From JBGTGG01 sp964398945 (GTDB taxonomy: Bacteria; Bacteroidota; Bacteroidia; Cytophagales; Cyclobacteriaceae), in assembly GCA_964398945.1 (NCBI GenBank), contig CAYNOT010000013.1, forward strand, positions 62,001 through 126,000: 64,000 nt of DNA. The letters run 5' to 3'. The position numbers were made by a program, and so were the translations under genes. Shown one piece after another: positions 59,694 through 64,000 of this stretch (position 1 is the first letter of the stretch; every line of letters starts with the position of its first letter). A model generated the notes under the pieces. It made no database searches and was not told where the DNA came from. It was given only the letters and a program-made list of their open reading frames with translations.

Positions 59694-61133
59694 ATGAAAA
59701 AGCATATCGGATTAGTAATTCTCGCCCTGATATTTTCAGTTCAACTGGTGGCGCAAAATGAAGTCTTTAGTGACAAAGGTTCAACCTCCATACAATCCAG
59801 CGACCGCGGGGTCCATAAATGGAAAACTTCACGAGGGTCCACCAATTTCAATATTGAGTTTAGGGGCGATATTGAGGTCACCGATGATGATAAAGATATC
59901 AAAGGCATTAGCAGCAACGGGTATCTGGAAATCAGCAAAACTGTTTTTGGAAGCAAGCGATCAATCGTAATCGAATCGCAGGGCGGGTCTTTAAAGCGCG
60001 AATACTATGAGGGGCGCACAAAAATGGATTGGGAACCAAACGGAAAAAACTGGCTCAGTGAAATCCTACCGGAAATTGTACGCAATACTACGCTTGCTGC
60101 AGAAAGCAGGGTCAACCGCATTTACCAACAAGGCGGGGCGAAAGCCGTCATCAACGAAATAAATATCCTCGAAAGTGACTATGTGCGGGCACGTTATGGA
60201 AAACTCCTTTTGCAAAAAGATATCAAAAGCCAGGAGCTCCCCAGCGTTATTACCGGACTTTGCAGCGCCATCAAATCGGATTATTATCTAGCCTCGCTAT
60301 TAAAAGAAAATTTGAAAAAGCTTCTTTCCACCAAAGAGGCAACCGATGCTTTTATTGAAGGGACAAAAAAAATATCATCTGATTATTACAAAGCAACGGT
60401 GTTAAAAAAAGGCATTGAAATATTTTCAGCATCACCAACCCAACTGAAGAGCATTTTAAATTCTGCTGCTACCATTAAATCCGATTACTATCTGGCCACC
60501 GTGTTGACAGCACTCGTGGGCCAGCCAAACATCAGTGATGAAACCCTCGGTGAAATGATCCAAATCAGTAAAAAAATCAGTTCTGATTATTACCGGACAC
60601 AAGTATTAAAAAAGGGATTGGAAAAAGGTGAACTTTCCACCGCTTCAATGGACAATCTCGTTTCTGCTTTAGCTGACCTTAATTCCGATTATTATGTTTC
60701 CACGGTTTATAAATCCATCAGTGAAAATGATAAACTTGACGCTGCCGTCCAAACCAAGTTGATTAAGCAAATTGGAACGATGCGCTCAGACTACTATGCA
60801 GCAACCGCTTTAAAAAGCCTCTTGAAAGAACAAACGTTTACCGATGAAAATTTTGCATTGTTGGCCAATGTGGCCGGATCGATGTCTTCGGATTTATATG
60901 CTTCGTCTGTTTTGAAAGAAGCCACACGCAAAAAGCGAAGTCCAAAACAATTGGTCAGCGTACTGCAAGCAGCGGGCAACATCAAATCAGACCATTACTT
61001 GTCGTCCCTGTTGGTAGACCTGGCCGACCAGGTGCGCAATAGTGACGCTTCTGTAAAAGACACCTACCGCCAAACTGCGAAGCGGATAAAATCTGAAACC
61101 TACTACGGCCGGGCCATACGGGCCATCGATTAA
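59694..61133 (+). CDS. Exported SDYY-repeat protein
   Basis: A 479-residue protein with a signal peptide (about 1-21, LVAQN). An N-terminal beta domain (about 25-120: STNFNIEFRGDIEVTDDDKD) is followed by about ten helical repeats of some 33-37 residues, each containing an SDYY-type core: ESDYVRA, KSDYYLA, SSDYYKA, SSDYYRT, NSDYYVS, RSDYYAA, SSDLYAS, KSDHYLS. The same repeat is known to me from C-terminal parts of BlaR1/M56-like proteins; here there is no peptidase part. Likely a HEAT-like binding scaffold. Confidence 0.72.
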   Translation: MKKHIGLVILALIFSVQLVAQNEVFSDKGSTSIQSSDRGVHKWKTSRGSTNFNIEFRGDIEVTDDDKDIKGISSNGYLEISKTVFGSKRSIVIESQGGSLKREYYEGRTKMDWEPNGKNWLSEILPEIVRNTTLAAESRVNRIYQQGGAKAVINEINILESDYVRARYGKLLLQKDIKSQELPSVITGLCSAIKSDYYLASLLKENLKKLLSTKEATDAFIEGTKKISSDYYKATVLKKGIEIFSASPTQLKSILNSAATIKSDYYLATVLTALVGQPNISDETLGEMIQISKKISSDYYRTQVLKKGLEKGELSTASMDNLVSALADLNSDYYVSTVYKSISENDKLDAAVQTKLIKQIGTMRSDYYAATALKSLLKEQTFTDENFALLANVAGSMSSDLYASSVLKEATRKKRSPKQLVSVLQAAGNIKSDHYLSSLLVDLADQVRNSDASVKDTYRQTAKRIKSETYYGRAIRAID

Positions 61134-61143
61134 AATACTAATG

Positions 61144-61191
61144 TGCATGGCAATCATTACCTCAATAGTTGGTAAATTCGATTGCCATGCA
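61144..61191. promoter_or_regulatory. Inverted repeat covering kinase start codon
   Basis: TGCATGGCAAT (61144-61154) and ATTGCCATGCA (61181-61191) are perfectly complementary over 11 bases with a 26-base spacer. The right arm contains the ATG (61187) of the sensor kinase. In RNA the stem would hide the start codon; in DNA it could be a regulator site. No T-tract follows, so it is not a terminator for the upstream gene. Confidence 0.6.
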
Positions 61192-62275
61192 AAAATCCAG
61201 AATCATTGAAACGATGCCGCTTTCATCACGGAAACTAGGATTGGTTTTCCTCCTTTCGGGGATTACCGGATGGCTGGTGTTGACATTTTTATACTATAGC
61301 GAAACCGGAAATACCCCTTCCGTTTCCAATGCCTTTGTTCTTTACGTGTGGTGTTTTTTTTGTTCAGCGTTAATTGGTTTGATCCTTTACCAATTAAACA
61401 ACTGGCTCAACCGCTATCTTACCTGGAATAATTTTCCGCTACGCTTTATAAGTGGTTACCTGATCCACACCGTGTTTGCAATCGCAGCAGGTATGTTTTT
61501 TGTATACCTCTACACATTATTTTCAGGCCCTCTATGGGAAGGCTTCTCCCCTGCAAACAAAGATATCGGTTGGAAATTCAGTATTCTGATGATCGTGATC
61601 TTGTTTGTTTATGATGTGGTGTATGCGCTGCTGTTCTCCTATCAACAATACGAAATTGTTCAAATCGAAAACCTGCAAAATCAGAGGCGTCAACTGGAAC
61701 TCCAGTTTGAAGCACTGAAAAGCCAAATCAGCCCGCATTATTTATTCAATAGCCTGAATACAATTTCCTCATTGTTGTATAACGATCCGCAATCGGCAGA
61801 GCAGTTTATCCGCAGGCTTTCGCAAACCTATGCGTACATCCTTTCCACCCAACAGAAAGAATATGTTTCTGTTCGTGAAGAAGTAGAGTTTGTAAAATCG
61901 TACTACTATTTGCTGCGCATCCGCTTCCAGCAACTTTTAACACTGGAGATCAACCTGCCCAACAATGTTATGAATACACACATTCCGCCACTTACGCTGC
62001 AAATGCTGGTGGAAAACGCTGTGAAGCACAATGCCATCCAGCCGGACCGACCGTTGTTCATTTATATCTCCGCGTTGGACAACACGTATTTAAAAGTCGC
62101 CAATACAAAATCCAAAAGCACAATCCAACCAACTTCGTTTAAGGTCGGGTTGGAAAATATCAAACAACGTTATCTTTTCCTCACCAATAAAAAAATCCTG
62201 GTGGATAACGATGCCCAGTTTATTGTGTCGCTTCCTGTGATCAAGGAAATAGCCCAACAAAAAAATACTGCCTGA
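61187..62275 (+). CDS. LytS-type sensor histidine kinase
   Basis: A 362-residue kinase from ATG 61187; the frame's earlier codon at 61169 is TTG. Four hydrophobic segments fill about 15-155. The core LKSQISPHYLFNSLNTI has phospho-accepting H184; the N-box is VENAVKHNAIQPDRP and the G-box GLENIKQRYLFLT. All catalytic elements are present. First of a three-gene set: two bases to the kinase-like gene, which overlaps a LytTR regulator. Confidence 0.9.
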   Translation: MQKSRIIETMPLSSRKLGLVFLLSGITGWLVLTFLYYSETGNTPSVSNAFVLYVWCFFCSALIGLILYQLNNWLNRYLTWNNFPLRFISGYLIHTVFAIAAGMFFVYLYTLFSGPLWEGFSPANKDIGWKFSILMIVILFVYDVVYALLFSYQQYEIVQIENLQNQRRQLELQFEALKSQISPHYLFNSLNTISSLLYNDPQSAEQFIRRLSQTYAYILSTQQKEYVSVREEVEFVKSYYYLLRIRFQQLLTLEINLPNNVMNTHIPPLTLQMLVENAVKHNAIQPDRPLFIYISALDNTYLKVANTKSKSTIQPTSFKVGLENIKQRYLFLTNKKILVDNDAQFIVSLPVIKEIAQQKNTA

Positions 62276-62277
62276 TC

Positions 62278-63321
62278 ATGAAAAAATATTTTATCCATAG
62301 CGCAGTATTCCGGCTTTTGGCACCTTTGATTTTTGGTGTCATCCTCTATCTGCTTATTCTTTTGATCAACAATACTGTTGGCCGTATTTATGAAATCCTC
62401 AGCAGCGAAGAAATCTATTTATGCATTGGCCTTACCTACCTTTCCTTTGAAGGGATGCGCATGATCATTCTCATCTTGAATAAAAAATTCAGCACGATCC
62501 GGTACCAAATTCCCGTTCAGGTTTTGTTAACAACTTTACTCTCCCTTGTGGTGGTGTGGATTTGCCTCTCTGCTTATTTTTCCCTAATCCTCGGATTTAG
62601 CATCAGCAACAAGCAATTGATATTGTTCTTGTTTTTATTTGCAGCCACGAGCTGGCTTTACAACATTCTTTTCTACAGCAACCATTTCTTGCAAAAAGAG
62701 AATACGGTAAAGCTAGAAACAGAAAGGCAACAGCATCAGGTGCTGGAAATGGAAATGAAAGAGTTTACAAAGGAAATCAACCCGGATCTTCTCTTCGAAG
62801 GATTGGAGGGTTTAATTGGACTGCTGTACCAGGATATTGAAAAAGCTGAAGAGCACATCGATAACCTGGCGAGCACGTACCGCTATGTACTGACCAACCG
62901 GAAACAGGAATTGGTAGCACTGGAAAGTGAAGCACAATCTGTGAAGCCCTTGCTGGCGGTACTGAATGAAAAATTCAATCACAAAATACAATTTGAATTC
63001 CCGGCTGTTGACAGTCCCATTATGGTGGTGCCCGGTTCGCTGGCCATTATTATTGAATACATGGTACGCAACACCATCATCCCCACGAATGAAAAACTAA
63101 TTATAAAAGGCTATGCTGAAGATGATGACTACCTTGCTTTTCAATGTCTTTTGAATGAAAAACTGATCCCCCATAAAGATTCGATACTTTCACTTGAGCA
63201 CTTGCAGAAATCGTATATGCGGTTTAGCAACAACCCGCTTATCCTGGTAAAAGCCTACAAAGAAAATTTTATTAAATTACCGATTCTCCTGCTGAAGGAA
63301 GAGACAGCGCCCATTTCATGA
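62278..63321 (+). CDS. Histidine-kinase-like protein without phospho-accepting His
   Basis: A 347-residue protein with the same layout as the preceding kinase: four membrane segments (about 10-135), coiled coil (about 138-165), then TKEINPDLLFEGLEGLIGLL, where the expected NPH-x-LF-N reads NPD-LLFE (D170). The N-box position has IIEYMVRNTIIPT, lacking Asn-Ala-x-x-His, and no G-box is visible. It should not autophosphorylate; it may be a dimer partner, a sensor or an inhibitor for the neighbouring kinase. Confidence 0.85.
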   Translation: MKKYFIHSAVFRLLAPLIFGVILYLLILLINNTVGRIYEILSSEEIYLCIGLTYLSFEGMRMIILILNKKFSTIRYQIPVQVLLTTLLSLVVVWICLSAYFSLILGFSISNKQLILFLFLFAATSWLYNILFYSNHFLQKENTVKLETERQQHQVLEMEMKEFTKEINPDLLFEGLEGLIGLLYQDIEKAEEHIDNLASTYRYVLTNRKQELVALESEAQSVKPLLAVLNEKFNHKIQFEFPAVDSPIMVVPGSLAIIIEYMVRNTIIPTNEKLIIKGYAEDDDYLAFQCLLNEKLIPHKDSILSLEHLQKSYMRFSNNPLILVKAYKENFIKLPILLLKEETAPIS

Positions 63322-64000
63322 GAGTAGCCATTGTAGAAGACGAAACGCCAGCAGCCGAAAAACTTATTCGCTACTTGCTGAAGTATGATCCGTCCATTCA
63401 GATTGTGACCACACTTACAGGCGTGCAACAAGCTATCGAATGGCTGACACACAATCAGGGTTCCATTGACATCATTTTCATGGATATTCAACTTACCGAT
63501 GGCAAGAGTTTCGAAATCTTCAATGAAGTTGAAATCAACAAACCCGTAATTTTTACCACTGCTTTTGATGAATATGCTCTGGAAGCATTTAAGGTGAATG
63601 GAATTGACTATCTACTCAAGCCGATCACTTTTTCAGACATTGAGGCCACGATGCAAAAAATCAATGCCTTGCGTACACAACTTACAGCGCCCAATCAAAC
63701 ACAAAAAATAAGGGAGGCGGTTGGTAGTGGTGAATTGAAAAATTACAAATCCAGGTTTATGGTCAAGTATGGGGACCACATCCGTTCCATCCCGACAGCC
63801 GATATCGCTTTGTTTTTTGCGGAGGGAAGGGATGTGTACCTCGTAACGAAAAACGAACGAAAATACATTCTCGACTATACGCTCGAAACGCTGGAGGGAA
63901 TGTTGGACCCGACACAATACTTCCGGTTAAACCGATCGATCATTGTGCACATTGAAGCCATTAAAGATGTGGTCGTGTATTCCAGCAGCCGATTAAAAAT
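63318..64000 (+). CDS. LytTR-family response regulator (cut by right edge)
   Basis: ATG 63318 overlaps the preceding stop (ATGA), and the frame is open to the end of the window. The receiver domain has the acidic pair E7-D8, phospho-acceptor D56 in IIFMDIQLTDG, T80 in IFTTAFDEYALEAF and K102 in LLKPI. The LytTR domain begins near 150 (FMVKYGDHIRSIPTADIALF) and continues with YFRLNRSIIVH. Output of the kinase/pseudokinase pair. Confidence 0.9.
   Translation, partial: MRVAIVEDETPAAEKLIRYLLKYDPSIQIVTTLTGVQQAIEWLTHNQGSIDIIFMDIQLTDGKSFEIFNEVEINKPVIFTTAFDEYALEAFKVNGIDYLLKPITFSDIEATMQKINALRTQLTAPNQTQKIREAVGSGELKNYKSRFMVKYGDHIRSIPTADIALFFAEGRDVYLVTKNERKYILDYTLETLEGMLDPTQYFRLNRSIIVHIEAIKDVVVYSSSRLK

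Noticed and set aside
1..64000. tRNA or rRNA genes
   Set aside because: No stretch with a convincing GGTTCRAATCC T-arm and acceptor pairing, nor rRNA-like sequence, was seen by eye; a covariance-model scan would settle this.

Overview
The window looks like the chromosome of a Bacteroidota bacterium, most likely of the order Cytophagales (inferred from gene content; no rRNA is present). The signs are SusC-like TonB-dependent receptors with an N-terminal carboxypeptidase-like domain, a DUF4249 partner lipoprotein, LytTR/LytS two-component systems, DUF2807, POTRA/Omp85 and PorV/PorQ-like outer-membrane proteins, a fused alpha-beta 2-oxoacid dehydrogenase E1, and -7 boxes of the form TAnnTTTG. 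Most genes lack a Shine-Dalgarno sequence; the Hsp20 gene at 32060 is a clear exception.

Layout. 1-8 kb: end of nadE, lgt, three outer-membrane proteins, DUF2807 and a thioredoxin. 8.3-12.2 kb: cation/proton antiporter and a LytS/LytTR pair. 12.4-17.7 kb: class II aldolase, YkgJ-type cysteine-cluster protein, DUF4249/TonB receptor pair. 17.9-19.7 kb: a 57-residue zinc-ribbon membrane protein, then an AT-rich Panacea-type toxin-antitoxin pair. 19.8-31.9 kb: metabolic and hydrolytic genes (fumarylacetoacetase, NOL1/NOP2/sun methyltransferase, M20 and M14 peptidases, E1, ChbG/HpnK deacetylase, acyltransferase, hemF). 32-38.5 kb: Hsp20, Spx-like protein, YdcF, a large ABC transporter, a lipoprotein and a CheY-like regulator.

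38.5-42.5 kb is an accessory segment. It holds four small orphan genes (exported, lipoprotein or immunity-like) on the minus strand, separated by four copies of a repeat of up to about 180 bp that carries two related hairpins. The segment is bounded by an imperfect 35-bp direct repeat; one copy is the 3' end of the LytTR regulator gene at 42460, the other a detached copy. 42.5-50.9 kb: that regulator and its kinase, a helical-repeat protein, a TonB receptor, a HAEPL-motif protein, an M48 protease and small membrane proteins.

50.9-55.0 kb is a second, AT-rich island: a controller-like XRE protein, two tandem cytosine-5 DNA methyltransferases and an HNH nuclease, i.e. a probable type II restriction-modification system. 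It lies directly after a gene cut off just past its signal peptide. 55-59.4 kb: a three-gene amidohydrolase operon in which only the middle member keeps the metal-binding histidines. 59.7-64 kb: an SDYY-repeat protein, then a LytS kinase, a kinase-like protein with Asp in place of the phospho-accepting His, and a LytTR regulator running off the right edge. I saw no rRNA, tRNA, CRISPR array, transposase or integrase gene.
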